From assembly GCA_003116975.1 (NCBI GenBank), contig BGKB01000172.1, positions 62,001 through 126,000 on the forward strand: 64,000 nucleotides of DNA, read 5' to 3'. Of the stretch, positions 9,357 to 18,825 are shown piece after piece. A model generated the notes under the pieces. It was not told the DNA's origin and did no database searches. It saw only the letters and a program-made list of their open reading frames with translations. Within the stretch, counting starts at the first letter, position 1; each line of letters begins with the position of its first letter. Made by a program: the position numbers and the translations under genes. The DNA comes from Aurantiochytrium sp. KH105. Taxonomy: Eukaryota; Sar; Bigyra; Thraustochytrida; Thraustochytriidae.

Positions 9357-10772
9357 ATGTGCAGGTTTTGCGAGGAGGCCCAGGCGCAGGTCCGCGGCGA
9401 GGTGGACGGGCTCAGCAACGAGGAGCGCCTCGCGGCGGAGGGATGCGCGCGTCTGCAGGCGAACAGACTGCCGTGCGTGGTGCTCACGGGGCTGCTTGGT
9501 GCAGGAAAGACTACCCTCCTGACGCGGCTCCTGAAGGACTCGGGGCTCAAAATTGCAGTCATCGAAAATGAGGTGGGCAAAGAGAGCATCGATGACAAAC
9601 TCTTGCGCAGTGAAACAGACCGCATTGCCATGGACAACGCCGACGAAGTCGTGCTCATGCCGAATGGATGCATGTGCTGCCGCGTCAGAGGCGATCTCGT
9701 CGACACCTTTAAGCGGCTGATCGGACGCGCCGATGAGCTCGACGGCATCATTTTGGAGCTCTCGGGTCTTAGCAGTCTGGCCCCCGTCGTACAAACCTTC
9801 TTTTCTGATCCTTTTGTGCAACGATCCCTGCAGCTTGACAGCGTCATCTGCGTCGTCGACGCAGTACAGGCAGACCGGCTGCTTCTTGGAGAAACACCCC
9901 GCGATAATGGACAAGAGGAAACGGATGACTGGAGCATGCTTGGGGATCTGGCTCAGGAGCAGATCTCGCTCTCGGACATGGTCATTGTGAACAAACTCGA
10001 TGCTGCACGAGATGGCGATGCTGCGCGGGAAAGTCACGAGAAAAGAGTGCGCGCGGCGATTGAGCACGTGAATGCCGCGTGCCGCATCGAAAGCTGCGCG
10101 CTGCAGAGCGCCAAGGCCCTTCCAGAGGCGCTTCGGCCAGGACACTTTATGAAACAACGTGCGTTTTCTCTCAAAAAAGCTTCAGAGCTCACGGACATTC
10201 TCTCTCAAATCGCAAAGGAAGAGAATGGAGACGACGAGCATCATCACCATGGAAATGGGCATGCGCACAAACATAATGAAAAAGACGGGGGATCGCACGC
10301 TCATAGTGCGCTAGGTTTTGCAACCATGAGCATCACCGTGCGAGACGGACCGTTGGACTGGCAGAGACTGCGTGGTTGGCTGGAAACTTCTATTATGGAA
10401 ACATGTCCGGACGCACTGGTTCGGTACAAGGGCCTCCTCTGGTCTCGAAGGCATGGACAAGATGTGCGTGTCGTAATGCAGGGCGTCTTTGGCCACATGG
10501 ACTTTACCCCCCAGGGTTTGTACATGGACGAAGACAAGAGCTCAGTGTTGGTATTTATTGGAGCGCTCGATCGCCACGCAAATTTGCGAAAGCGATTAGA
10601 AAAAGGTGTTCGCGCGTGCGTTCTTGCTGCCACGAATGAGGAAAGCGTCAGTGCAGATGCACAACGTGAACAATCCCGCCAAGCGGGACTGCAGCAAGAC
10701 GTTGGCAGTTTTGTGGGCCAGAAACAGCGCATGCTCTTCGCCTCAGGGGTGGATGAGAGCATGCTTTATTAA
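9357..10772 (+). CDS. CobW-domain G3E GTPase, ZNG1-type zinc metallochaperone
   Basis: 471 residues from the first ATG of the frame (an upstream GTG at 9327 is not a likely eukaryotic start). The GTPase domain has a P-loop GLLGAGKT (45-52), the metal-binding GCMCC (104-108), a Walker B-like VVDAV (166-170) and an NKLD guanine-specificity motif (212-215). A His-rich loop (about 294-316, HHHH then GHAHKH and HAH) leads into a CobW C-terminal domain from about 320. G3E GTPases of this type hand metals, chiefly zinc, to client enzymes; eukaryotic ZNG1 serves methionine aminopeptidase 1. The CxCC motif and His loop support zinc handling here. The N-terminal MCRFC is Cys-bearing, but I see no clear CPELVP client-docking motif. 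Convergent with the SDR gene. Confidence 0.92.
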   Translation: MCRFCEEAQAQVRGEVDGLSNEERLAAEGCARLQANRLPCVVLTGLLGAGKTTLLTRLLKDSGLKIAVIENEVGKESIDDKLLRSETDRIAMDNADEVVLMPNGCMCCRVRGDLVDTFKRLIGRADELDGIILELSGLSSLAPVVQTFFSDPFVQRSLQLDSVICVVDAVQADRLLLGETPRDNGQEETDDWSMLGDLAQEQISLSDMVIVNKLDAARDGDAARESHEKRVRAAIEHVNAACRIESCALQSAKALPEALRPGHFMKQRAFSLKKASELTDILSQIAKEENGDDEHHHHGNGHAHKHNEKDGGSHAHSALGFATMSITVRDGPLDWQRLRGWLETSIMETCPDALVRYKGLLWSRRHGQDVRVVMQGVFGHMDFTPQGLYMDEDKSSVLVFIGALDRHANLRKRLEKGVRACVLAATNEESVSADAQREQSRQAGLQQDVGSFVGQKQRMLFASGVDESMLY

Positions 10773-11078
10773 CATCATGTAAAGCTTTGCATTGATCAAC
10801 TGCAGCTGCATGTGTAGAAACACACTCATGCTCACGTGGCTTTGCGTTGCTTTGCTGATTATCAGAAAGAGAGCGATTACGAAAGTGGCCCAGGCGAGAT
10901 CGTCTTCTCCTGTTCGTTCATTTTCTTCCCATTAGGTGATTTGTGGAATTTTTATCAGAAAAGCAAGTGAACATTTGAAATTTGCTGATTTTCTTAAAAT
11001 TGATGACTTCTTGTTGAATACTGCAAACGACCGACGGAAACCTGCAGGCCATTGTAATGCGTAACTCTTTATTGCTTT
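10773..11078. other. Convergent 3' intergenic region
   Basis: 306 bp of AT-rich sequence between two inward-reading genes; expected 3' UTRs, no other structure seen. Confidence 0.6.
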
Positions 11079-12005
11079 TCACCAGGGAATGAGCAGACCA
11101 TCTTCGCAGTTGACGAAAGAGCCAGTGTTGTCCATGGACATGAGGTTGACCTCATGCAGCACGCGCTTGGCACCGACCTCGGGCTCGACAGCGCCCTCTT
11201 CGTCCCAGATTTCACTATACTTTTCCGTCATCTCAGTACGGTTGAAGCCGGGGTGCAGCAAGGAGACAGCAATGCCCTTTTCTTTGAGCTCAAAGGATAA
11301 AAGACGGCCCATCATGTTTGTACAGGCGCGGGACATGTGATGGCCGTAGTTGTCTCCGTGCGGGTTTTGCACCTCGCGCCATTCGATCGAACCCGCCTGC
11401 GAGGTCACGATGGCAAGACGACCGCCCTTTTCGCGAAGCCGCCCATTGTTGACGAGAGCGTTGGCAACGCGAAGGGGTCCAATGCCGCAAATATCGATCA
11501 TTTTCCATTCCTCTTTGAAGTTGAGCGACTTGTCCGTAAGGCGCTCAACAGGTCCGTAAAAGTACCCCGCCACCACAATGCAAATATCTACGGGGGACTT
11601 GAGGCTATCGACAAGGGTTCGCATGCCCTCGTCAGAAGTCACATCGACGTTCTCGATGACTTGCGCAAGCCCTGCCTCCGAGACGTCCTTGTTCGGGGAA
11701 CGCACGGTACCAATTGCCTCTGCGCCCGCGGCAGCGGCAGCTTGCGCAACCTCGAGACCAAGACCGCGGCTTGCGCCAACGACAAGCACGCGCTTACCGC
11801 GCAGCTTGCTGGGTTCGAAGACGCTGTCGATATCCAGAACGCGCTTGAGATTCTTCTTCTTGGCCGTCGCGAAGCGCTTTTTCTGGTCAGCCATGGAGAA
11901 CTTAGCCTTGCTGGCACCGCCGCCGCGGCGCAGGGCAAAGTACACGGCGAGGCCGCCCAAAGCGGCGCCGAGGCCTCCTGCGAGGCCGAGTTCTGTTGTC
12001 GACAT
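11079..12005 (-). CDS. Membrane-anchored short-chain dehydrogenase/reductase family protein, altered active site
   Basis: 308 residues from the ATG at 12005; in-frame ATGs at 12032 and 12158 would add Arg/His-rich residues ahead of the membrane helix, so the shortest form is preferred. A Gly/Ala-rich helix (about 6-24) followed by RRGGG suggests an N-terminal anchor. The Rossmann fold begins at RGKRVLVVGASRGLG (69-83), a classical SDR dinucleotide motif. Ser202 (IVTSQAGS) matches the catalytic Ser. The usual YxxxK is not present: the aligned region reads YGHHMSRACTNMM, which puts His222 where Tyr should be and Arg226 where Lys should be. The family normally reduces or oxidises small carbonyls with NAD(P)H; this one may bind cofactor without standard catalysis. 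Substrate unknown. Confidence 0.88.
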   Translation of the reverse strand: MSTTELGLAGGLGAALGGLAVYFALRRGGGASKAKFSMADQKKRFATAKKKNLKRVLDIDSVFEPSKLRGKRVLVVGASRGLGLEVAQAAAAAGAEAIGTVRSPNKDVSEAGLAQVIENVDVTSDEGMRTLVDSLKSPVDICIVVAGYFYGPVERLTDKSLNFKEEWKMIDICGIGPLRVANALVNNGRLREKGGRLAIVTSQAGSIEWREVQNPHGDNYGHHMSRACTNMMGRLLSFELKEKGIAVSLLHPGFNRTEMTEKYSEIWDEEGAVEPEVGAKRVLHEVNLMSMDNTGSFVNCEDGLLIPW

Positions 12006-12820
12006 TGTCGTGTGCTGCGGCGTCTGCGACATGCGTCCGTGTCCGTGTCCTCGCAGCGCAATATATCCCCGTCTGTCAGCGTGCCCGCTAGCCTCGGAAG
12101 CCGAGCTCCTCGTCCGTGGCCCAATGTGATCTGTCTGGTCTGCAGACTCTGCGCGCACGCGAGGCTCACAATCTACGTCGATCCTGCATTTCGCCGTCCT
12201 GCCGTGCGCAACGCATTTTCAGCCCGCCTGCTTGCCTTGATGTCGAGCATCAGCTTGAGGCTAGTGGGCACTTCTGTCCTGTGCGCCGAGTCAGCCACGC
12301 AAAGGTCCGCGTTGGCTCGCTCTTCAAGCGCGCAAAGCAAGTCCTCGCGACCCCCTGCAAGCAACCGCATAAAACTCGCCAAGCAAAGCGCAATGCGCTC
12401 AACCTTGGGTGGTTCTGTAGACGTTCCTTTATCGTTCCGTGGCGAGAGGCGGAGTCCGAGTCGCGCAAAGACGCAAGGCCGGCACTCGCGCGGGATCCCA
12501 CGCGCCCGAGACGCGCCGCGCAGCGTCCGGCCTCGCGAGGCCCGAGAGCGGCCCTGCCCGCGGCCTCGCGGCGGCGCAAGGCCTTGCAGCGGTGCCCCCG
12601 CGGGGCGAGTGAACTCGGAGCGAAGGCGTCCTTCATCTTCTTCTATCTTGGAGGCCTGTCTGCCTGCCTGCCTACCTGGCGAGTTTGTGCGCGGCCGCGA
12701 CGAGGCAGGCGGAGGACGCGCAGACACGGAGGTGCTGGAAGGAACATAAGCCAAAGCAATCGCAAAAGAGGGAAGAGAGAAAGAGAGGAAAGACGGAAGC
12801 AAAGCATCTCGAAAGCAAAA
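12006..12820. promoter_or_regulatory. Divergent SDR/OTU intergenic region
   Basis: 815 bp between outward-reading genes, so it holds two promoters. A TGCC run lies at about 12655-12680, and a purine-rich tract (12760-12820, GAGAGAAAGAGAGGAAAG) precedes the OTU start. No convincing extra coding sequence. Confidence 0.5.
12655..12680. repeat. (TGCC)n microsatellite
   Basis: CTGTCTGCCTGCCTGCCTAC, about 140-165 bp upstream of the OTU start; one of several TGCC/GGCA runs upstream of genes in this window. Confidence 0.85.
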
Positions 12821-14023
12821 ATGGCTGCCATGGCGCGATCTCTGACCCCCGATGAACTTATGTCGGACCCTGCCTTTGCTCGCAAGGTGAACGAAGAATG
12901 GGAAGAAATCAAAAGCCGCATCAAAAGGGATGTGCGTGACGCTCGCCGCAATTTCAAACGAAAGGTCCCAGACCGCTTTGTGGAAGCCATGAAGATCTAC
13001 AACCGCTTTGATGACTTCTTTAAGGCCGGCCAATGGGATAACGCCTTTTACTGTCTTCATTTATATCTGGAGTGCGTCCTCCCACTACGGCTAAACAGAC
13101 CCCAAGAGTCGGGCCCGCGCTACGAAAAGCAAGCCGCAGAGGTGCAAGAGACGCTTGATCGTCTGCAAGGTCTAATGAACCGCTGTATGGACGGCATTCG
13201 ATTGCAAATTATTGAAAAGAACCGTGCCGAAGAAGAGGCGCGGCGCCGAGATGCTGCGGCCTCTGGTTCGTCTGTCCGCGAGGACACGGGCTCTGGCCGA
13301 GGCTCGACGATCTGGAAGCGAGCTTCTTCGTCGCTGACCGCCAAGCAAGCCGCCTTGGCCCTTGACGCCTTGCGATTGGATGGCAAAAAGACCAATGTTA
13401 AGCTTTACGGGATGGACGTGAACAAGCCGTCTCGGGGTCTCAATGCTCCACAGGGTCCGCCACCTCCATCGTATGGGGCGGCCGTTGCGGCATCGTCTGC
13501 GCGATCAGCGGCGGGAGGCACGCGAATGTTTAGTACTGTGCGGCATAACGAGGGCTTTGACGACGATGAATTCCAGGTCAAGTCCATCATGGGTGATGGC
13601 AACTGTGCCTTCCGTGCTATTGTACAAGGTCAGCACGGTGGCAACCTTTCGCGAGAGCAAGAAACGCGTCTGGCGCTGCAACTGCGCGCCGACGCTGCCG
13701 CCGAGCTTCGACGATGCGCAGACGAGGAAATGACTGGGACGGGTCTCACCGTGGAGCAGCTCGTATTGATGAAGGACGATAAGTTCCCCACCTTTAACGA
13801 GTACGTCAACGCGATGTCCCGCAACGAGTACGCAGGCGAGACCGAGTTCTGGCTACTTGCGCGCAAACACAACATGAACATTGCCATCTTTCAACCCCAG
13901 GGCGGCGGGTATGAACATATGCTCACATATGGTGACGCATCCGACGATCCCGTTCGCTTGCTTTGGCGTCGGGGTCAGTTTTCTGAAGCCGGAAATCACT
14001 ATGATCTTCTTTTGAAAGCATGA
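12821..14023 (+). CDS. OTU-family deubiquitinase with USP8-dimer-like N-terminal domain
   Basis: 400 residues; the ATG at 12821 has a good context (GCAAAAATGGCT) and opens the conserved part. Residues about 50-148 look like the USP8/AMSH dimerisation domain: a helix, then the FKAGQWDNAFYCLHLYLECV pattern (small gap, W/xx-AY-type helix), then a charged coiled coil rich in Glu and Arg. A proline-rich linker holds a PPSY (PPxY) motif at 215-218, a WW-domain ligand. Residues about 250-400 are an OTU cysteine protease: IMGDGNCAFRAI with Asp259 and catalytic Cys262, and a closing NHYDLLL with His393. OTU enzymes cut ubiquitin chains. The N-terminal domain and PPxY suggest an endosomal/ESCRT or NEDD4-type E3 connection; that is inference. 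Confidence 0.9.
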   Translation: MAAMARSLTPDELMSDPAFARKVNEEWEEIKSRIKRDVRDARRNFKRKVPDRFVEAMKIYNRFDDFFKAGQWDNAFYCLHLYLECVLPLRLNRPQESGPRYEKQAAEVQETLDRLQGLMNRCMDGIRLQIIEKNRAEEEARRRDAAASGSSVREDTGSGRGSTIWKRASSSLTAKQAALALDALRLDGKKTNVKLYGMDVNKPSRGLNAPQGPPPPSYGAAVAASSARSAAGGTRMFSTVRHNEGFDDDEFQVKSIMGDGNCAFRAIVQGQHGGNLSREQETRLALQLRADAAAELRRCADEEMTGTGLTVEQLVLMKDDKFPTFNEYVNAMSRNEYAGETEFWLLARKHNMNIAIFQPQGGGYEHMLTYGDASDDPVRLLWRRGQFSEAGNHYDLLLKA

Positions 14024-14422
14024 GTCTACACATGAGCCCAACCAACCAACTAACCAAGCATACACAATTCCGTCATCATTCGTTTTATCAAATATTTCAA
14101 GCAGCTTTGTTCCATTTTTTACACGTTTGCCTCGTCTCGCATCTTTGTCCTTCTTGGGCGCCGAAAGAAAAGTTTCTTGCTTTATTTTGAAGGAGTTCCA
14201 AGTCACCATGGCAGAATAACCGTCAAAAACCACTTGCTTGAAAACACCTAATCGTCTGACGCGTAGATTGGCCATTTCGAGCGCGCTGGCCCGCACTTCG
14301 CTCTGCTTCAAGGTCAAGGTGCCAGCGAGCCAACTTGAAGACGTTCTCGCTGCGCGCCGCGGCACGGCGCGGTACCGCCCTCGCGCCCTTGTGGCCTTGG
14401 ACTTTGGTTTCCGGAAACAAGA
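14024..14422. other. Tandem intergenic region (OTU 3' UTR / archaemetzincin promoter)
   Basis: 399 bp between two plus-strand genes. The first half is AT-rich and includes CCAACCAACCAACTAACC. The second half becomes GC-rich just before the next start. Nothing else is seen. Confidence 0.55.
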
Positions 14423-15466
14423 ATGTCGGCGCCACCCCTAACGTCAGCAGAGCTCGCCCGTGCCCTGGGTCCCAAGCCGCAGAGCAAAGGGCTGCGCAAG
14501 GCCGTGGAGGTGGACCTTGGCGATCCAGGCGGGTTCTTTCGCGGATACTCCGCTGCGCAAGGAGGTCCACGCGAGACGGTGCAAGACTTCGCCAGTAAGC
14601 AACGCAATGTCTCGTACCAAGACCGCATCATTTTAGTTCCTCTGTTTCTTGGCATGACGCCCGAGGAGGCCACGAGGCAGCTTGAAGTATATGCAGCATA
14701 CGCTTCAACCTTCTTGGCACCCTTGGTGCGCATCGAAGTGAGGCAGCTTCCGCAATTTTCAGGTCCTCACCAGTTGCGACTTTTTCGAGACCCTCGATCG
14801 GGAGGCTTGAATACCCACCAGCTTCTTTTGGGCCTGGAGCGAGCAAGGCCATCGTACGCTGCGCGCGTCCTTGCAGTGTGCGTAGACTGCCCAACCTCGT
14901 CTCCGCGCGAGACTGTTATTTCCGGGGCAGACGACAGGATAGGCATTCTCGATCTAGCTTCGATACTTGCATCATCGTCGCCGACGGCATCGGCTCAAGT
15001 CGGCGTGCTTGCTGTGAGTCGGGCAATCACGTTTTTCTGGGCTGGCCCTGCGCCTTGCACATATTTTTCGTGCGCCTTGAATCCCATGGTTACAATCCCT
15101 CGTCCCTGCGTTCTTTGCCCCATTTGTCTGCGCAAATTGAGTCTCATTGCGGGACCACCGGCTTTCGATGCCAGCAAGCGTTATGCTGGTCTCTTTAAGG
15201 CAGCAACGTCGAATTTGCCAACATTGCGTCCTGAAGCACAGTGGTATGCGGAGCGTCTGGCCCATTTAGGGCATTACGAGTACGTGGATGCCTTGGAGCG
15301 CTTGCCAAGGTCCAGTCAGGAGACGGAGACGCTGTCAGAGCTCAAGCCGGCAATACAAGATTCCCAGGAAGCTTCGATGCAGGCTGATCTTGCTACGCTA
15401 AAACGTCGCATGAGTGCATCTCGGTCCAAGCCAAAGGCACCGCCAGCCCCCATTTACTTTGGGTGA
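14423..15466 (+). CDS. Archaemetzincin-like protein lacking the zinc-protease motif
   Basis: 347 residues. The fold matches archaemetzincin (AMZ): an N-terminal lead-in, LVPLFLGMTPEEATRQLE, a LAPLVRIEVRQLP strand, a NTHQLLLGLERARP helix, then TYFSCALNP matching the AMZ YYSCxMNG segment and the structural CxxC region CVLCPICLRKL, followed by a FDASKRYAGLFKA helix. AMZs are Zn metalloproteases with HExxHxxGxxH just before the SC-MN segment. Here that place reads AITFFWAGPAPC, with no His or Glu, and the stretch before it is shorter than usual. The Cys zinc knuckle is kept while the catalytic zinc site is gone. The same bases in another frame give a weak HVF-like trace, so an old frameshift or a base-call error is possible. 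Function as a protease is unlikely as read. Confidence 0.75.
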   Translation: MSAPPLTSAELARALGPKPQSKGLRKAVEVDLGDPGGFFRGYSAAQGGPRETVQDFASKQRNVSYQDRIILVPLFLGMTPEEATRQLEVYAAYASTFLAPLVRIEVRQLPQFSGPHQLRLFRDPRSGGLNTHQLLLGLERARPSYAARVLAVCVDCPTSSPRETVISGADDRIGILDLASILASSSPTASAQVGVLAVSRAITFFWAGPAPCTYFSCALNPMVTIPRPCVLCPICLRKLSLIAGPPAFDASKRYAGLFKAATSNLPTLRPEAQWYAERLAHLGHYEYVDALERLPRSSQETETLSELKPAIQDSQEASMQADLATLKRRMSASRSKPKAPPAPIYFG

Positions 15467-15893
15467 GAGCGGATTTTACTGAACACAATCCAGACATGCC
15501 AATATTTTACGTCGGCCGAGCTCGGGACAAGAGACGGAGTTGAGCTTTGATGCAGCCAGCAGCTTTTGGTTTGCTGCCTCCTTTATATGATGTAATTTAG
15601 ATGGGTGAAACTTTTTCCTGCTTACACTTTAGCAATATTATTAATCTCTGATCCTTTCTGGTGACCATTGCTGCTGAGGGCTTTCTACAGTGAGCTATTC
15701 CACAGCACTCAAGAGGCTTAATCAAAAATGCTCTCTTGCAAACAAACAAAAAAGACGAGCAACAGTCGAACTTCTTCGAACCGATGCTCATTTGCCTTGC
15801 AGAATATCCCATTTGGGTCGATGTTCTTGTCGTTGAGAGGATCGCCGATAAGAGGAGGTGTAAGGTTTTGTCGCTGGAGACAAACGAGCTATT
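15467..15893. other. Convergent 3' intergenic region
   Basis: 427 bp, AT-rich, between two inward-reading genes; expected 3' UTRs. Short open frames here overlap the neighbouring 3' end and look like chance. Confidence 0.6.
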
Positions 15894-17654
15894 CTACTCG
15901 TTCGGCCCCTTGTCAAGAAAGCGCCCGACATTTTTCTTGTGGCCATAGGCCAAGTCGACGGAAACAAAGGGAGGGTAGAAACCCTTTTGCGCTGCCATGT
16001 ACTCGTAGGAGATCCATGCGACGGATGATGCAAATGACCCCACAAATGCGTCGCAGTGAGACAAGGTCCATATATCGCTGGCTATCTCGTTGACTCGGGA
16101 TGGCGTGTTGAAGTCCTCGCGGACATCCACACCAATATCGTCCCCGGTCTCGTAGAATTTACGATCTTGCGATTGGTAGACAATGTCAAACTCGTCGGCA
16201 TACGTCTTGGCATCGGCGATGACGTCTGGATCATCGGTGGCCAGAAAAACTTTGTCGTACTTGCCATAGCGAAGCTCGAGCTTGCGCACGCCTTCAATGA
16301 AGCGGGAGAGGGGCAGACAGACGCGGTGATTTTGAAACTTGTCATGACACGAGTCTCCATGGCGCACATGTACGCCAACACAACGCGCGTTTCGTGCAGT
16401 GAGCCCAAGTCGCTCTCGCGCGCCGTCATTGAGCTCCTTCTTGCGACTCTTATTGAGCAAATAGTACAAAGACTGGGCGTGTTGCCAGAGGAAACCGTGT
16501 TTTTCGCGAAGTGCGTTCGACCCAAAGTGCACCTCGTTGTAGTCGCTGTAGGGGTTCTCTTCCCCGGGTGCATTGTTGGCGAACCACACCTCGTCGCCTT
16601 GAATTGCAGTTTTTCGATTCTCTTCGTAGAATTTCACGTGTTGTCTCTTGCGCTCAATGGTCAGATCGATGGCGGAATAGGGTTTGCAAAAGGAGTATTG
16701 GGCGTCGGTAGCCGCGATAAAGTTGGGTTCGCAATCGCATCGCCCATACCGCATCAAATATTCACCATGCGGTTTGCAGACTTGGTCAAGCGTCATGACG
16801 TTCTTGGGGGTCATGCCTAGACCATAGACGAGAACGCCTGAGGGATCAACGTCCTCGATCGCACAGGAGGACAGCGGCGAGAGTTCGCAAGAGTATCCGC
16901 GTCCGCAGGCCCAGTCCGTAAATCTGTATTTGCTGTTGCCTGTAATGACAGGTATTCCCGCGATCCAGTGGTTTCCTGCGCTCCAAGAAAAGACAAAGAG
17001 ATTGTAGGCCCATCCGTGGTTGAGCCAGTTGAGCAAATGCCACTTTGGCTTTTCCATGTCGACAAGTTTTCCCGTTCCATCCTCTCTCGCCCAATTGCCC
17101 TTGGCATCGGTGGTCGGCTCCCAGTCAGGCTTGAGAAAATTCGTGGACTTCGGTTGTTTGCAGTCTTTGGGATTTTGTAGTTCGTGGATATGCTTTTGCA
17201 GTCGAGCGGCGTCCTTTTCCCATTCGACTGGTTTGTATGTTTCCAAACAGGCCAAGAGTTCCGCGTCCGGAAGGTATTCGAGGTCTTTGGCGATGTTAAA
17301 GTCGCAGGCGATGACTTCCTTGGGAACGCCTCGGAGAACGAGCGTCGGGAAGAGGTGGTTTTCGGGGCACAGGTGGTAAACCTGTGCAATTCTCGCGCAA
17401 AGCTCGTCGTTCACCTTGACGCGCGCTCTCGCGATGCCCTCGAGCTGACTCAAGTCCTCGGCGTTTGCTGCTCGACGCAAGAGCAGCACGAGACCTATCA
17501 AAGCAAGCGCGAGGGAGGCGGCGAGTACTTTGCGAAGCATATGTGCCGGCGTTTGGCCTTTCTGGATTTGTTGCGCCTTTTCTAGTTTCGACAGCGGTCT
17601 CGGCGTCATGGCAGGTCCCGGCAGCACGCTCGTCTGCGCCATGCCCGACAGCAT
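15894..17654 (-). CDS. Type II membrane glycosyltransferase, GT23 (alpha-1,6-fucosyltransferase)-like
   Basis: 586 residues with a short cytosolic N-terminus, one membrane helix (about 43-59) and a lumenal domain: a classic Golgi type II topology. The C-terminal 160 residues carry FUT8-like motifs in order: VGVHVRHGDS (426-435, matching GVHVRRTDK), KVFLATDDPDVIADAK (matching the YLATDDP motif) and SDIWTLSHCDAFVGSFASSVAWISYEYM (matching the DIHxLSxADxxVCTFSS segment). Such enzymes move fucose from GDP-fucose to glycan acceptors. The central part is unlike FUT8 and has many Cys and Trp residues, so the acceptor cannot be inferred. Two further ATGs (17642 and later) lie before the helix. Divergent with the metallothionein gene. 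Confidence 0.82.
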   Translation of the reverse strand: MLSGMAQTSVLPGPAMTPRPLSKLEKAQQIQKGQTPAHMLRKVLAASLALALIGLVLLLRRAANAEDLSQLEGIARARVKVNDELCARIAQVYHLCPENHLFPTLVLRGVPKEVIACDFNIAKDLEYLPDAELLACLETYKPVEWEKDAARLQKHIHELQNPKDCKQPKSTNFLKPDWEPTTDAKGNWAREDGTGKLVDMEKPKWHLLNWLNHGWAYNLFVFSWSAGNHWIAGIPVITGNSKYRFTDWACGRGYSCELSPLSSCAIEDVDPSGVLVYGLGMTPKNVMTLDQVCKPHGEYLMRYGRCDCEPNFIAATDAQYSFCKPYSAIDLTIERKRQHVKFYEENRKTAIQGDEVWFANNAPGEENPYSDYNEVHFGSNALREKHGFLWQHAQSLYYLLNKSRKKELNDGARERLGLTARNARCVGVHVRHGDSCHDKFQNHRVCLPLSRFIEGVRKLELRYGKYDKVFLATDDPDVIADAKTYADEFDIVYQSQDRKFYETGDDIGVDVREDFNTPSRVNEIASDIWTLSHCDAFVGSFASSVAWISYEYMAAQKGFYPPFVSVDLAYGHKKNVGRFLDKGPNE

Positions 17655-18666
17655 ACGTGCGTGCGTGTGTGCTCGCTTCGCCTCTTTTCGCCTCGTCTCC
17701 TCGCGCGAGGGGCCGCACGCCTCAGCTTGTCAAACTTTTTAGGCTCAGATGCACAATCTCGCCTCCACCTCGCGGCCCGTGCACGCTTTTCTCGACGGAG
17801 TCGAGGCTGCTGGCCGGCCGGCCGACCTGCCGGCCTCTCCTTACGTGCGTGCGCCCGTCGTCGGCGCTCGATTCCGTTCTCTAGACGCGGCACGCCGGGC
17901 GCGTGCCTGGGCCTCGGCCACCTTATGAGTCTGCCTTCACAACGAGGACAGGCACCACGCCACGATGGTCCTAGTTCCGGCAAAAATGAAGAGGCGTCTG
18001 TAGAGCTGCAGTATGGCATGGAGAAGGCCCTGTCGTACGCGGCCGAGACGCGGTGACCGAGGACCATCCTGTGGAAGTCGTAAAGATGTCAACGCAATGG
18101 CTCCCCCGGAAAAATGTGCACCCCGAGAGTCGTTGTCATAGTGCCGTGAGGTGGAGGATGCCAGAGCGCCATTGTGCCGTTTGCTTTTTCGGAGCTGAGA
18201 TGGTCCGAGATGTGGAATGCGTGATAAGTTTGCCATTGCGGTGAACACAGAGCCTAGTATCAAGCATTTCCGAACGTGGACATTGAACTAAGACGCCGGA
18301 GGTCTCAGGTCGCGAGGAAAATGCACAGCGATGCTCTTCTCGGCCTACTCTTAGGTTATTGCTGATGATGCTCATGCCCTGTCAGGCCAAGAGGAAAGAT
18401 AGATCTTCCCGCTTTGTCTGCGCATGATATCTTTCGGTGGTCTTTAAAAGTTTTGGTCTTCGACCGGCGGCTTCTAGCACGCTCATCAGTTGCTTTATGT
18501 ATACAGGCACTAATCTTTGTCTGAGCGCGTGTCCGCAAAGAACCGTCTCTCCAAGCAACAATCGTGTCAACTTGAAGATCAGAAGAGCGCCCCATCTCCC
18601 CTTCGCCGCCGCCATTCCCTCGCCCTTCCGCCAGCCGTCTCCGCCATTTCCTTTCAGCCACCTTCT

Positions 18667-18686
18667 GCTTGCTTGCTTGCTTGCTG
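18667..18686. repeat. (TTGC)n microsatellite
   Basis: Five tetranucleotide units in the upstream region of the metallothionein gene. Confidence 0.85.
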
Positions 18687-18804
18687 CCAACTTGACATGA
18701 AGCTTTCGATGGTGCCACTGATCCTTTCCGCGAATTCCGCAACTTGGCAGCTCCCGCTCGCTGCTGCTCCTGCTCTTTTCCGCTGCTTTTCGCTGCTTGC
18801 TGTG

Positions 18805-18825
18805 AGATCGATCGATCGATCGATG
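18805..18825. repeat. (GATC)n microsatellite
   Basis: About five palindromic GATC units about 200 bp upstream of the metallothionein start. Confidence 0.9.

Noticed and set aside
8234-9571. Long plus-strand frames over the COG4 5' end and the intergenic gap
   Set aside because: They are antisense to COG4 and composed of Arg/Ala/Ser/Pro from GC-rich sequence, and they cross the assembly N. No domain is visible.
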